Shown in pieces: positions 8,578 through 16,964 of a DNA stretch of 64,000 nt. Positions within the stretch are counted from its first letter, which is position 1, and every line of letters starts with the position of its first letter. The stretch is from JAJYUU01 sp963822955 (GTDB lineage: Bacteria; Actinomycetota; Actinomycetes; Streptosporangiales; Streptosporangiaceae). Below the pieces are notes generated by a model that did no database searches, was not told the DNA's origin, and worked only from the letters and a program-made list of their open reading frames with translations. The position numbers were made by a program, and so were the translations under genes. Where the stretch lies: assembly GCA_963822955.1 (NCBI GenBank), contig CAWGJS010000002.1, positions 248,001 to 312,000 of the forward strand. The letters run 5' to 3'.

Positions 8578-8880
8578 CTACGCGCCTATCCCCTCGCGCG
8601 CAAAGACCGTTTCCGATGCCAATGGCCGGCCGCTCGGCCGAGTGTCGACGGCCAGCGCGGTTGGAACCTTGTCGAGGTCGGCGGTGACCTCCGAGGCGTC
8701 GGGGCCCATCAGCGGCAGGCCTGCGGCCCGCAGGATGTCCTTGGCGACAAGGTGCAGCAGCGTTTCCTCTTTGCGTAGCCCCTTGACCATCTTGGCCGCG
8801 GCAGCAGGGCCGGTCAGCAAGGAAAAGTAGGACTCGGCAGCCGAGAAGTCCTGGGCTTCCGGCTTGTGGTCATGGGCCAT
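8578..8880 (-). CDS. hypothetical protein, truncated ParB-like/unknown family
   Basis: A 100-residue frame from ATG at 8880 (AHDHKPEAQDFSAAESYFSLL, then KDILRAAGLPLMG and DLDKVPTAL). It resembles short actinobacterial proteins with the pattern YLSLL...KDILRA..LPLL...V..DL.K. In those I remember a C-terminal DGYHR segment, absent here. The last 35 residues look out of pattern, so the gene may have lost its end by a frameshift. Function unknown. Confidence 0.45.
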   Translation of the reverse strand: MAHDHKPEAQDFSAAESYFSLLTGPAAAAKMVKGLRKEETLLHLVAKDILRAAGLPLMGPDASEVTADLDKVPTALAVDTRPSGRPLASETVFAREGIGA

Positions 8881-10045
8881 TTGACACCGCTCAGTCAGCA
8901 GTGTCTCCGGCCGCCGACCGCATGGTCGGCCATCCCGGGCAGTGGCAGGATCGCGCCGGCGATCACGACGATGAAGGCGGCCAGGCAAGAGCAGCAAGTC
9001 ATTAGGCCTCACGATAAAGATCACCGCAAGGGACCGGCAGCGCCCCAGCTCAGCCTGGCCGCGGCTTTGCGGTCGTCGTCATCACCGGTCTGCTGTCCCG
9101 CCGGACTGGGACCGTTACCTCCCCCTCGCCATGTCAGCACCAGCCACCCGGGATGTCTGTTATGCGCGAGCGCAAGAAAACGTGTAACGTCAGCAACGTT
9201 GCTCTGGACCCTGGCAGCCGCACTGCGCGTGACCCGCGCCGTTGCGGCGCAGCGCCGGAGCATTTCCTTCGGGCCTGCGCGGACGTGTCGAGCTGCGCTT
9301 CCCGCCCGAAGGAGCTATGAGTGTCTTCTCACTCTGCTGACCGGACTTCGTCTGGCATTGCCGGCATATCAGCCCCGGCCCTGGCAGCTGCCGTGGCCGC
9401 GTTGCCGGGCCGTCCTGCGGCCGGGAACGGCGACGACCTCTCTGCGACGGCAGCACGCAACTCCCCGGCCACCGCCGATGACACCGACGACGTGACAGGC
9501 AAGCCACCGAAAGCCAGCGGCGCCTACATCTACGGGTATGACTCCGCCGGGCACCCCACCCTCGCTGACGCCTGCCACTCCCGCTCCCCCGACGGCAGGC
9601 TGGCGGGCTGATGGCGGGCTTGACCGCAGGCGGTTCAGTTTGCCCAGACAAGCCTGCCGGCTCTTCGTCCCGCGTCTGGGCGCGAAGAGCCGACGGGCAC
9701 GCCAAGCGCCGGAGGCGCGCGAAAAGCGGAGGGCTCCTCTTCGCGTGCCTCCGGGCAAGGTCACAAAAGGCCTGCCCCGGCAAAGCCGGGCTGTGCCCCT
9801 TCTGACATCTGCGGTTCGCGAGCGCGGGTCTGGGCAAGATGCTCGTCGAGCGCGATGAGAAGACCGGCAAGCTGCGACATGTCTACTTTGACATCGAAAC
9901 CGATGAGCTGTAGTTCGCCACGATGAAGGGGCATCATCGGGGCCGGCCGTCGCCCCACGCAATTCCGCTGGCCATCAGCCGCCGCTCGTGGCTGGTACCG
10001 ATCGCCGGGCCGTTCCGCCCGCATGAAGCGCGGGCCGCCCGAGCT
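8881..10045. other. long gap: hairpins and a possible gene scrap, no convincing gene
   Basis: No frame here has both a ribosome binding site and family resemblance. Visible items: a 12-bp perfect palindrome AGCAACGTTGCT at 9192-9203; two long inverted repeats between 9659 and 9771 (see the hairpin entry); and an open 24-codon stretch at 9839-9913 (MLVERDEKTGKLRHVYFDIE...) that reads like the end of a lost gene. The region lies directly before the duplicated 1264-bp segment. Confidence 0.4.
9659..9771. repeat. two strong inverted repeats in a row
   Basis: GGCTCTTCG (9659-9667) pairs with CGAAGAGCC (9683-9691) over a 15-base loop. About 20 bases on, GGAGGCGCGCGAA pairs with TTCGCGTGCCTCC with one mismatch. 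A further small GC-rich stem (CCCGGCAAAGCCGGG) follows near 9777. No poly-T follows, so these are not classical terminators. They could be part of a structured RNA or a decayed mobile end. Confidence 0.4.
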
Positions 10046-10408
10046 CTATGAGCGTTCGGGACACTTCTCGCGGTCACCATCGTTCGTGGCGTCATGCTCG
10101 TGGCCAGCCGGTGACAGCCGAGGTTCTTGCGCCACGGAGCCTGCCAGCAGGGCCAGGACGTCGCCGATGGCGGGTTCGCGGCTGGCGCGTTCGGGGAGCG
10201 GCAGGTGGGCCTGGATGTGGTAGCGGTTGCGGCGGCCGTGCTTGTGCTTCACGACATAACCGGCGGCGGTCAGGTCGGCGACGATCGCATGCGCGCTGCG
10301 CTCGGTAATGCCCAGGCTGGCCGACAGGTCGCGCAGCCGCACGCCCGGATCACGGGCGATGCACAGCAGCACCCGCGCGTGGTTGGTGAGGAAACTCCAG
10401 CTGGCCAC
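10046..10408 (-). CDS. winged-helix regulator of the LapA-GlsB block (copy A)
   Basis: About 120 residues: a winged helix-turn-helix DNA-binding domain of MarR-like type (WSFLTNHARVLLCIARDPG, RLRDLSASLGITERSAH as the recognition part, AAGYVVKHKHGRRNRYHI as the wing), then AHLPLPE and a tail. I chose GTG at 10408 because homologous domains start at this point; the alternative ATG at 10441 would place the start inside the inverted repeat. It is divergent from lapA/glsB and probably controls that promoter. All but the last 30 or so codons lie inside the 1264-bp duplicated segment; the tail differs from copy B. Confidence 0.7.
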   Translation of the reverse strand: MASWSFLTNHARVLLCIARDPGVRLRDLSASLGITERSAHAIVADLTAAGYVVKHKHGRRNRYHIQAHLPLPERASREPAIGDVLALLAGSVAQEPRLSPAGHEHDATNDGDREKCPERS

Positions 10409-10433
10409 CCTCAGAAACCTATCACACAATTCT

Positions 10434-10471
10434 AGAAACATATTGCGTGTTTCTGGTTTCCTGCGTAAGCT
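10434..10471 (+). promoter_or_regulatory. operator-like inverted repeat and promoter for LapA-GlsB
   Basis: AGAAACA (10434-10440) and TGTTTCT (10448-10454) form a perfect inverted repeat around TATTGCG. Overlapping it is TTGCGT (10443-10448), 17 bases, TAAGCT (10466-10471), a reasonable -35/-10 pair directed at lapA. An additional AGAAAC lies at 10413. The site sits between the regulator and lapA and is the natural operator of the winged-helix protein. It is repeated exactly in the second copy at 29392-29429. Confidence 0.55.
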
Positions 10472-10585
10472 GACATCAGACCCGGACAGTCAGCGGCCGA
10501 CGGCCGCAGCAAGACCGGGCCACTCAGCGAGGCGCCCGGCCAGGGATCGCACCGGCCCGCTCCCGCCGGCCAAGGAAGCACCGCC

Positions 10586-10957
10586 ATGACCGACCAGCCA
10601 CTACCCCAGGGCGCGACCACCACGCTGCCCCCGCAGTCCGCCAACGGCACCTCCCCCCAGCTGCCACCCGCGCCCGGCCCGCGTGAGTCCGGGCGGACCC
10701 GCACCCGGATCAGCGGCATGCGCACCAGCCTCATCGCCGGCTTCGCCGTCCTGATCGTGGTGATGATCTTCATCATCCAGAACGCGCACGCCGTCAGCAT
10801 CAGCTTCCTCGGCGCGCACCTGCGCCTGTCGCTCGCCGTCGCGCTGTTCCTGGCCGCCATCGCCGGCGCGCTCATCATGGCCGCCGCCGGCACCGCCCGG
10901 ATCACCCAGCTGCGGCGCATCATGCGCCGCGACCGGCGCACGCCACCAGCCAGCTGA
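10586..10957 (+). CDS. LapA family membrane protein (copy A)
   Basis: A 123-residue protein: a proline/glycine-rich 40-residue N-terminus, then two membrane helices (LIAGFAVLIVVMIFIIQNAHAV and LSLAVALFLAAIAGALIMAAAG) with the LapA/DUF1049 signature IQNAHAVSISFLG between them, and a basic C-terminus. In proteobacteria LapA works with LapB in regulating lipopolysaccharide synthesis. Actinomycetes have no LPS and the role there is unknown. The ATG at 10586 has AAGGAAG upstream. Followed by GlsB. Confidence 0.85.
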   Translation: MTDQPLPQGATTTLPPQSANGTSPQLPPAPGPRESGRTRTRISGMRTSLIAGFAVLIVVMIFIIQNAHAVSISFLGAHLRLSLAVALFLAAIAGALIMAAAGTARITQLRRIMRRDRRTPPAS

Positions 10958-11101
10958 CACCAGCCCGCCACAACGCCCGGCAACCACCGGGAACACGCGT
11001 GCCTGTCGCATCGGCGCCTGCCTCCCGCCGCGCTGCCCGGATAGCACCACCACCAACTCATGCGCAACCCCGCGCGCGTCACTAACGAAAAGGAGCCCGT
11101 C

Positions 11102-11401
11102 ATGGGCATCATCGCCTGGATCATCCTCGGACTAGCCGCAGGCCTGCTCGCCAACATGCTGATCCCCGGCAAACGACAGCAAGGCCTCATCCTCACCTGC
11201 CTCATCGGCATCGCCGGAGCCCTCGGCGGCGGCTGGGCCGCCACCAAGATCTTCCACATCCACACCCTGCACGGCTTCTTCAACGCCTCCACCTGGCTCA
11301 CCGCCATCGCCGGCGCAGCCATCCTCCTGCTCGCCTACCACCTGGCCACCCGCCAATCCAGCCGAACCCACTCCGGCCGCCGGCGGTACGCCCACCGGTG
11401 A
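11102..11401 (+). CDS. GlsB/YeaQ/YmgE family membrane protein (copy A)
   Basis: A 99-residue, three-helix protein (IIAWIILGLAAGLLANMLIP, ILTCLIGIAGALGGGWAA, WLTAIAGAAILLLAYHLA). The ATG at 11102 has AAAAGGAG upstream. The same DNA occurs at 30060-30359. It forms a unit with the preceding LapA gene, and the LapA-GlsB pair is then repeated as a diverged version at 11436-12240. Confidence 0.9.
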   Translation: MGIIAWIILGLAAGLLANMLIPGKRQQGLILTCLIGIAGALGGGWAATKIFHIHTLHGFFNASTWLTAIAGAAILLLAYHLATRQSSRTHSGRRRYAHR

Positions 11402-11435
11402 CACTCACCGGCACATCGTGAAAGGAAGTAACGCC

Positions 11436-11939
11436 ATGACCGAGCCAATGGCAGCGCACCGCACGACCAGCACGCTGCCGCCCCTCTCAGCCAGCGGCTC
11501 CACCCGGTCCCCGCCGGCACCTCAGGCAGCCGAGCCTGGACCACTGCAGACCCGGCTCACCGCGATGCGGACGACGCTGATCGCCGCCTTCGTCGGCCTC
11601 GTCGTGGCGGTGATCTTCATCGTCCAGAACGTGCACGCCGCGAACATCAGCTTCCTCGGAGTTCATCTCGTGCTGCCCCTGGCGGGCGCTCTGCTCCTGG
11701 CCGCTATCGCCGGCTCCCTGCTGACAGTCGCCGCAGGACCGGCCCGGATCAGCCGGCTGCGGCAGATCATGGGCCACGGCCTGCGCGAGGCCGTGGCAGC
11801 TACGCGGCCGCCGGTGACCCCGCGTTCCCCGCGTACCCAGGCAGGCACCGCTGGCCCGGAAACACCCGCGGCGTTCGTCCCCCGTGACTCTGGCCTGCCG
11901 GCACCGACCACCGCCTGCCCCGCGCACGTGACTGACTAA
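11436..11939 (+). CDS. LapA family membrane protein, second version
   Basis: A 167-residue protein with the same plan as the LapA at 10586 (two helices around IVQNVHAANISFLG) but diverged, with a longer proline/alanine/threonine-rich C-terminal tail. AAAGGAAG precedes the ATG at 11436 by 8 bases. Between two GlsB genes, it belongs to a tandem LapA-GlsB-LapA-GlsB arrangement that points to an old duplication of the pair. Confidence 0.85.
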   Translation: MTEPMAAHRTTSTLPPLSASGSTRSPPAPQAAEPGPLQTRLTAMRTTLIAAFVGLVVAVIFIVQNVHAANISFLGVHLVLPLAGALLLAAIAGSLLTVAAGPARISRLRQIMGHGLREAVAATRPPVTPRSPRTQAGTAGPETPAAFVPRDSGLPAPTTACPAHVTD

Positions 11940-11949
11940 GGAGCCGGTT

Positions 11950-12240
11950 ATGGGCACCATCGCATGGATCGTTCTCGGGCTGGCCGCAGGCCTGCTCGCC
12001 AGCATGCTCATCCCCGGCAGGAGATCACAGGGCCTTACCCTCACCTGCCTGACCGGCATCACCGGAGCACTGCTCGGCGGCTGGGCCGCCACTACGCAGT
12101 TCCACATCGGCACCCTGCCGGGGTTCTACGGCTCCGCCTGGCTGACCGCCATCGCCGGGGCGGCTGTCCTGCTGCTCGCCCACCGCCTGGTCACCGGCCA
12201 GCCCGGCCGATCCCGGCGTACCGGATGGCTCGCGCGATGA
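11950..12240 (+). CDS. GlsB/YeaQ/YmgE family membrane protein, second version
   Basis: A 96-residue, three-helix protein (TIAWIVLGLAAGLLASMLIP, TCLTGITGALLGGWAATTQ, WLTAIAGAAVLLLAHRLVTG). AAGGAG precedes the ATG at 11950. It starts 10 bases after LapA ends and overlaps the next gene by ATGA, so it is translated as part of the run. Confidence 0.85.
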   Translation: MGTIAWIVLGLAAGLLASMLIPGRRSQGLTLTCLTGITGALLGGWAATTQFHIGTLPGFYGSAWLTAIAGAAVLLLAHRLVTGQPGRSRRTGWLAR

Positions 12241-12635
12241 ACAGGATCATCGCGCCCGGCCAGCCCGGTGACCAGCGCGGCCAGCCGCCGCCCGCCAGGC
12301 GGCCGGCGATGCGCACCGGCACCGGAATCTTCCTCCTCACCGCCGGCGCCATCTTGCTGTTCGCCCTCAGATCAGGCTCTCCGCACTGGCTCAACCTGCA
12401 GATCGTCGGCGTGATCCTGATCCTCGCCGGCGGGCTCGGCCTCCTGCTGCCCCGGCTCGCCCGCTCCCGGCGCGACCGGGACTGGCTGCGACGCCTGGTC
12501 CGGCCCGGCCAGTCCGAAGACCTCGGCGTCCCGTTCATCACCGCAGACCAAGGCGGCAGCCCGCCGGCGCAGGCCCCCGACGACAGCGCCCCGACGCTAG
12601 CCGACGACCTGCTCACCTACGAGCCGCACCACTGA
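12237..12635 (+). CDS. DUF6458-like membrane protein
   Basis: A 132-residue protein with two helices (GTGIFLLTAGAILLFAL and LQIVGVILILAGGLGLLLP) in the arrangement of the DUF6458 family (G-I/L-FL-x-AGAIL-F...LQ-VG-IL-x-AG). The N-terminal 20 residues and an acidic C-terminal 55 residues are extra. Its ATG overlaps the GlsB stop (ATGA), suggesting coupled translation. Function unknown; last gene of the LapA-GlsB run. Confidence 0.7.
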   Translation: MNRIIAPGQPGDQRGQPPPARRPAMRTGTGIFLLTAGAILLFALRSGSPHWLNLQIVGVILILAGGLGLLLPRLARSRRDRDWLRRLVRPGQSEDLGVPFITADQGGSPPAQAPDDSAPTLADDLLTYEPHH

Positions 12636-13290
12636 ACCGAGCACCCGCAGACGAGCGCCGATCCCACAATTCATGAGGCTGTGGCACTAACAGCGCGCGA
12701 CTCTGATCGCGGTCGCAGTCATGATCCGCGCCGTGCTATGGTCGAGTGATCACTCCGGACCTCGGTGCCCACAATGCTCGCTAACCAAAACTGTCGCCGA
12801 GACAACCGGAGTTCTTTAATGCCTGGATTCGCTGCCACTGTTTGCCTTGCTTTTGCCCTTGGACATCACTAGTTCAATAAGCCAGGCGTGGAAATTGGCA
12901 ATCTGCGTGAATACAGGAATGCATTCGACTTTTGTAGGCTACTTCAAGTACAGTAAGATTTACTGAGGGTATTCCGCACCCTGGCCTCCACGCCAGCCTC
13001 GCCCCCGGCGATCTGCAATCAGGCCCGCAAGGGCCCCGATCGGCGCGCAGTATGACTTTCATCGAAAACTTCGTCGCTGCCATAATCCTGAACTGTCAGA
13101 CAGATCACGGGCTTCGATACCGGCCGGTCCCCCGAGTTGCCGTGGCCGGTGGCGGCGGGTATTTCCGCCCGGTCGATAGCTGGCCAAACCAGCGGCAATA
13201 TGACCGACTCGCGGCGGACGTCCCCGGACAGCTGATCGCAGTCCGATCGTGCAGCTACTCCGGCACCAGCGTGCCCGGCGGTCGTTGTTC
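12636..13290. other. 650-base regulatory gap before slipin
   Basis: Less GC-rich than its surroundings and without a credible gene. It contains two perfect palindromes, GAATGCATTC (12917-12926) and CAGTAAGATTTACTG (12951-12965), which look like regulator binding sites. Promoter activity toward the slipin gene is likely but no unambiguous -35/-10 pair stands out. Confidence 0.45.
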
Positions 13291-14190
13291 ATGAAGGTCC
13301 TGATTATCGCGGCGGTTGTCGTGGTTGTGCTGCTCGCGCTGGGGCTGGCGCTGTCAGTACGGATCGTGAAGCAGTACCAGAAGGGGGTGCTGTTCCGGCT
13401 GGGCCGGGCGCTGGGCCCGCGCGAGCCGGGGCTGCGGCTGATCATCCCGTTCGCCGACGTGCTGCACCGGGTATCGCTGCGCATCGTCACCATGCCGATC
13501 CAGTCCCAGGGCATCATCACCCGCGACAACGTCAGCGTGGACGTGTCCGCAGTCGCCTACTTCCGCGTCGTCGACGCCGTGAAATCGGTGGTGGCGATCG
13601 AGAACGTGCACGCCGCCATCGACCAGATCGCCCAGACCACCCTGCGCAAGGTCGTCGGCCAGCACAGCCTGGACCAGACCCTGTCGGAGACCGACAAGAT
13701 CAACCTGGACATCCGCAAGATCCTCGACGTGTCCACTGTCGAGTGGGGCGTCGAGGTGACCCTGGTCGAGCTGAAGGACATCCAGCTGCCCGACAGCATG
13801 AAACGCGCCATGGCCCGCCAGGCCGAAGCCGAGCGGGAGAAGCGCGCCAAGATCATCAACGCCGAGGGCGAATCGCTGGCCGCCGCCGCGCTCGGCCAGG
13901 CCTCCGACATCATGATGGCCCACCCCCTGGCCCTGCAGCTGCGCAACCTGCAGAGCCTGGTCGAGATCGGCGTCGACAAGAACACCACCGTGGTGTTCCC
14001 CGCCCCGCTGATGACCACCATCGCCGAACTCGGCACCTTCCTCGCCCGCGAGACCGCCGCAGCCGCACTCCCCGCGGCTCCTTCAGCTCCCACAGCGGCA
14101 GGCCCGGCGCTGCTGCCCGGGCCGGGCGCTGCGCCGCCGGCCGCTAACGGCAGCACGCCCGCCCCCGCCAGCGGCGCCGCCAGTGGCTAG
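13291..14190 (+). CDS. slipin / SPFH (band 7) membrane protein
   Basis: A 299-residue stomatin-like protein: one N-terminal helix (VLIIAAVVVVVLLALGLAL), then the SPFH domain (QYQKGVLFRLGRALG, PGLRLIIPFADVLHRVSLRI, NVSVDVSAVAYFRVVD, EWGVEVTLVELKDIQLP), then a coiled-coil run (MKRAMARQAEAEREKRAKIINAEGE, given here in pieces), ending in an Ala/Pro-rich tail. Slipins form oligomeric scaffolds on the inner face of the membrane. Usually they pair with a NfeD-type protease, absent here; the neighbour at 14272 is an unrelated membrane protein. ATG 13291 begins immediately before the helix. Confidence 0.9.
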   Translation: MKVLIIAAVVVVVLLALGLALSVRIVKQYQKGVLFRLGRALGPREPGLRLIIPFADVLHRVSLRIVTMPIQSQGIITRDNVSVDVSAVAYFRVVDAVKSVVAIENVHAAIDQIAQTTLRKVVGQHSLDQTLSETDKINLDIRKILDVSTVEWGVEVTLVELKDIQLPDSMKRAMARQAEAEREKRAKIINAEGESLAAAALGQASDIMMAHPLALQLRNLQSLVEIGVDKNTTVVFPAPLMTTIAELGTFLARETAAAALPAAPSAPTAAGPALLPGPGAAPPAANGSTPAPASGAASG

Positions 14191-14271
14191 TTACCGCCGG
14201 CCCGCCGCCCCGGCAGGCCGGGCCCAGCCACCCCCCGTACCTGAGCCAGCCTTAACTCCAGGAGATCCCGC

Positions 14272-14946
14272 ATGAAACGCAGAACCTTCGACATCCTCGT
14301 GTCCGTCACCGGACTGTTCCTCGCCGTCACTCTCGCCGTCGCCGGCGGACTGGCACTGTGGGGCCACAACTTCATCGGCAACCAGGTCCACAGTCAGCTC
14401 GCCGCGCAGAAGATCTACTTCCCGCCGGCAGCGGCCTTCGCCCACCCCAAGGCCGGCACCGAGATCACCCCGTCGATGATCCCGTCGGTATCCCGGTACG
14501 CCGGGCAGCAGCTGCTGACCGGGCAGCAGGCCGAGGCCTGGGCCAACGACTTCATCGCCGTTCACCTGGTGGAGATCGGCGGCGGCAAAACCTACGCCCA
14601 GCTATCCACCGAGGCCATCGCGCAGCCCGCTAACCTCAAGCTCGCGGCCCAGGTCGCCACCGTCTTCAAGGGCGAGACACTACGCGGGCTGCTGCTCAAC
14701 GCCTACGCCTTCGGCACCATGGCCACCATCGCCGGCATCGCCGCCATCACCGCATTCATCGCCGCCGCCATCATGCTCATCCTCAGCGGCCTCGGCCTGG
14801 TCCACGCCCGCCGCACGGACCCCGGCACCGAAATCCTCACCAGCCAGCCCGCGCACGGCCTCGACGCCAGCCTGGTGTCAGCCGCCCACGCCAGCCACAA
14901 CGGTCACGCTGCCACCGTGCCCGACGCAGCTGCCCCCACCGCATGA
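14272..14946 (+). CDS. two-helix membrane protein with extracytoplasmic domain
   Basis: A 224-residue protein with helices near each end (FDILVSVTGLFLAVTLAVAG and MATIAGIAAITAFIAAAIML) enclosing about 110 residues predicted outside (HSQLAAQKIYFPP, GTEITPSMIPSVSRYAG, QQAEAWANDFIAVHL). Actinobacteria have many such proteins annotated only as hypothetical membrane proteins. AGGAG precedes the ATG at 14272. It lies 81 bases after slipin and is followed by a strong terminator, so slipin and this gene likely share a transcript. Confidence 0.75.
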   Translation: MKRRTFDILVSVTGLFLAVTLAVAGGLALWGHNFIGNQVHSQLAAQKIYFPPAAAFAHPKAGTEITPSMIPSVSRYAGQQLLTGQQAEAWANDFIAVHLVEIGGGKTYAQLSTEAIAQPANLKLAAQVATVFKGETLRGLLLNAYAFGTMATIAGIAAITAFIAAAIMLILSGLGLVHARRTDPGTEILTSQPAHGLDASLVSAAHASHNGHAATVPDAAAPTA

Positions 14947-14954
14947 GCAAATGT

Positions 14955-14987
14955 CCTGGCACGCCCGCTGACGGCGGGCGTGCCAGG
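14955..14987 (+). terminator. strong hairpin terminator
   Basis: CCTGGCACGCCCGC (14955-14968) is perfectly complementary to GCGGGCGTGCCAGG (14974-14987) with a five-base loop, eight bases after the stop at 14946. There is no T-run, as is usual in high-GC actinomycetes. Confidence 0.8.
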
Positions 14988-15318
14988 CATGACTCCGCCC
15001 GAGTCACCTGAGCCTCGCTCGAAGCAGGCACGACACAGGTAGTGGCGAGTATCCGTGATGACGCTGCTCGCGGTTCCCCCGACGACCTGATACCCCGTCA
15101 ATCACCGCAGAGAGCGCTAGCAGCCGGACCACTGGCGGCGGCAGCCGGATAGGCTGACGTAGAACGTACTGAGCAGCCCGAACGAGTTCCCGATCAGGTC
15201 TAGACCACATGCCGGTCCCGAGATCGCCTCGCTGCATGCTCCTAGCACTCGCGAGGCGAATAATGACCGCTCACTACATAGTCCCCCGCTTCGCGCCGAC
15301 CCGGTCCGCAGGTACTGC
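14988..15318. other. intergenic, no supported gene
   Basis: Only overlapping short frames on both strands; no family resemblance. It presumably holds the promoter of the DUF1003 gene. Confidence 0.4.
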
Positions 15319-15783
15319 ATGAGATCCGGCCGACACCTGCACCCGGCCAATAAGCGCCGCCACGACGAGAGGACCAGGAGCGAACAGCTAGCCGACCGGG
15401 TGACCGCAGTGTTCGGGTCCTGGAAATTCATCATCGCGCAGACAATGATCGTCATGGTGTGGATCGGCCTGAACCTGTTCGCCGCCGCCCACCACTGGGA
15501 TCCGTACCCATTCATTCTGCTGAACCTGGTCTTCTCCACTCAGGCCGCCTACGCAGCCCCGCTGATCCTGCTCAGCCAGAACCGCCAGGCCGACACCGAC
15601 CGCATCAGGGCCGAGCACGACTACCAGGTAAACCAGACAGCTCTGAATTACCTGAAGATCTTGCATACCGACGCGCACGGGCAGGACTGCGCGTGCATCG
15701 AGCAGGCCGACCTAGGTGCCGAGAGCGGCCAGGCCAACCGCGTTGCGGTAGCGGCATCCGGCGCAGCCGCCGACGTCAGCTAA
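15319..15783 (+). CDS. DUF1003 membrane protein
   Basis: A 154-residue protein with two helices (FIIAQTMIVMVWIGLNLFAAA and FILLNLVFSTQAAYAAPLILL) and the DUF1003 core (FGSWKFIIAQ, WDPYPFILLNLVFS, LLSQNRQADTDR). A helical region (HDYQVNQTALNYLKIL) follows, and a Cys-Ala-Cys pair lies near the end. DUF1003 proteins are predicted membrane proteins of unknown function. The ATG at 15319 fits the conserved start. Confidence 0.85.
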   Translation: MRSGRHLHPANKRRHDERTRSEQLADRVTAVFGSWKFIIAQTMIVMVWIGLNLFAAAHHWDPYPFILLNLVFSTQAAYAAPLILLSQNRQADTDRIRAEHDYQVNQTALNYLKILHTDAHGQDCACIEQADLGAESGQANRVAVAASGAAADVS

Positions 15784-15894
15784 CTTCGGCCCGAATACCT
15801 CTGCACTTACAACGCTCACGACCACGACTCGCTGGTTGAGCCAGCTGTCACCGGTATCGGTGGTCTGATTGCCGGGCTACGTGTCCCGGCCCGG

Positions 15895-16230
15895 CAGTCG
15901 TCCATGACCTGTGCCGTACGCCTCGGCGTACCGCGCTTGCAGCTGGCGCAAAGTGGCTGCAAATGCCGGACGCGTCGTGCTTCAGGCTTCCGAACAGCTT
16001 CAGGCCGGCAGCCTTTCCCGCGCCGACCTCGCTGTAGTTGAACGTCTCGGGCACCAAGGTTGAGCGCTCGGCGAGCGGCGCCAGCTCCCAGCGCCACCGG
16101 TGACCAAGTGGGTGCCGCCATTCCAGCACTCGCCCATCAGCGAACTCGGTGGCCTGACTGGTGATCTGATACCGCACGCCGTACTGCTTCATCTTCACTG
16201 AGAACTTGGCGTCCTGGCTGAGCCGCTGCG
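15895..16230 (-). pseudogene. SRPBCC (START-like) family fragment
   Basis: Reading leftward from about 16230, RYQITSQATEFADGRVLEWRH, HRWRWELAPL and STLVPETFNYSE match the second half of SRPBCC-type ligand-binding proteins. Near 15960 the frame shifts: the family-like ending AATLRQLQARYAEAYG is in a different frame from the part before it. The first third of the fold is missing. Remnant, broken by at least one frameshift and a 5' deletion. Confidence 0.55.
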
Positions 16231-16316
16231 GTCCGGAAATGAGTTCCGCAGAACACGTCGACGCAAGCGACGGAAGGGCATGCGCGCGCAAACGCGCGCC
16301 AGAGGTGTCGGCGCTC

Positions 16317-16784
16317 TCAGGCGCAGGCCGGGACGTTGAGCGGGGTAACGGTGTGGCCGTTCTTGCCGCCGGCCGTTATCAAGTAGCCCAGCTGAGCCAG
16401 GGCTGAAGCGAGCCTGGGATCCGAGAGCGTGTAGGCCATCACGGTCGGGCTGCACGGCGACGGAGCGCTCGCTGCTGCGGCTTCCGCGAAAGTGAAGCTC
16501 GGGCGTGCGGCGATCCACTTGGCCACCTCCGGTATTCGGATTGCCATGCTCACCGCGACGAACTTGGGGGCCTTAGTGGTTCCGGGCTTGCGTGAACCTT
16601 GGGGCTTGCCGTTCATGGCTGCATGCCCGGTGCCGGTGAGAGCTGCCGACTGGCCGGGTGGCTCGCGGCTGGTGGTCAGTGATCCACCAGACGCCGCGAC
16701 TGTGGTGTGCGTGGGCGGCGCGGGGAGCTGAGCGCCAGAGGCGTTGGCAGTCCGGTGAGCGGCTCGGGTTGCGGTCCTGGTCAT
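16317..16784 (-). CDS. hypothetical secreted or low-complexity protein
   Basis: A 155-residue frame with a Thr/Ala/Pro-rich start (about 60 residues) and a more ordered C-terminal half (VAVSMAIRIPEVAKWIAAR, AYTLSDPRLASALAQLGYL, NVPACA). AGGAGCACAAG precedes the ATG at 16784, which supports translation. No family recognised, and no clear signal peptide. Confidence 0.4.
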   Translation of the reverse strand: MTRTATRAAHRTANASGAQLPAPPTHTTVAASGGSLTTSREPPGQSAALTGTGHAAMNGKPQGSRKPGTTKAPKFVAVSMAIRIPEVAKWIAARPSFTFAEAAAASAPSPCSPTVMAYTLSDPRLASALAQLGYLITAGGKNGHTVTPLNVPACA

Positions 16785-16964
16785 CTTGTGCTCCTCGGTT
16801 GAGGGGTCCGGGTGAATCCGCGTACCCCGTTAGCTACAACGCTACCTTCGCGGAAGGTCACCGAAAGGATTAAATGCTCATATCGGTACTTAATTTGCAA
16901 CACACAAAATACGGGCAGGCGCCTGGAGAGCTTTGATTCCAGTTCGACAAGAGCCGCATCCAGC

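Larger units (their letters stand above)
10139..11402. repeat. 1264-bp perfect direct repeat, copy A
   Basis: This stretch is identical, as far as I can compare by eye and by the translated frames, to 29097-30360. It begins inside the 3' end of the winged-helix gene and ends two bases after the stop codon of the first GlsB gene. No transposase, terminal inverted repeat or flanking target duplication is visible. The LapA-GlsB series continues to the right of this copy, which makes it the likely original. Confidence 0.9.

Noticed and set aside
10432..11322. 296-residue minus-strand frame, repeated at 29390-30280
   Set aside because: Antisense to LapA and GlsB; hydrophobic segments are mirror images of the membrane helices on the plus strand.
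10139..11402. insertion sequence or composite transposon made of the two 1264-bp copies
   Set aside because: No transposase, no terminal inverted repeats and no target-site duplication at the edges; the copies contain ordinary regulator and membrane genes.
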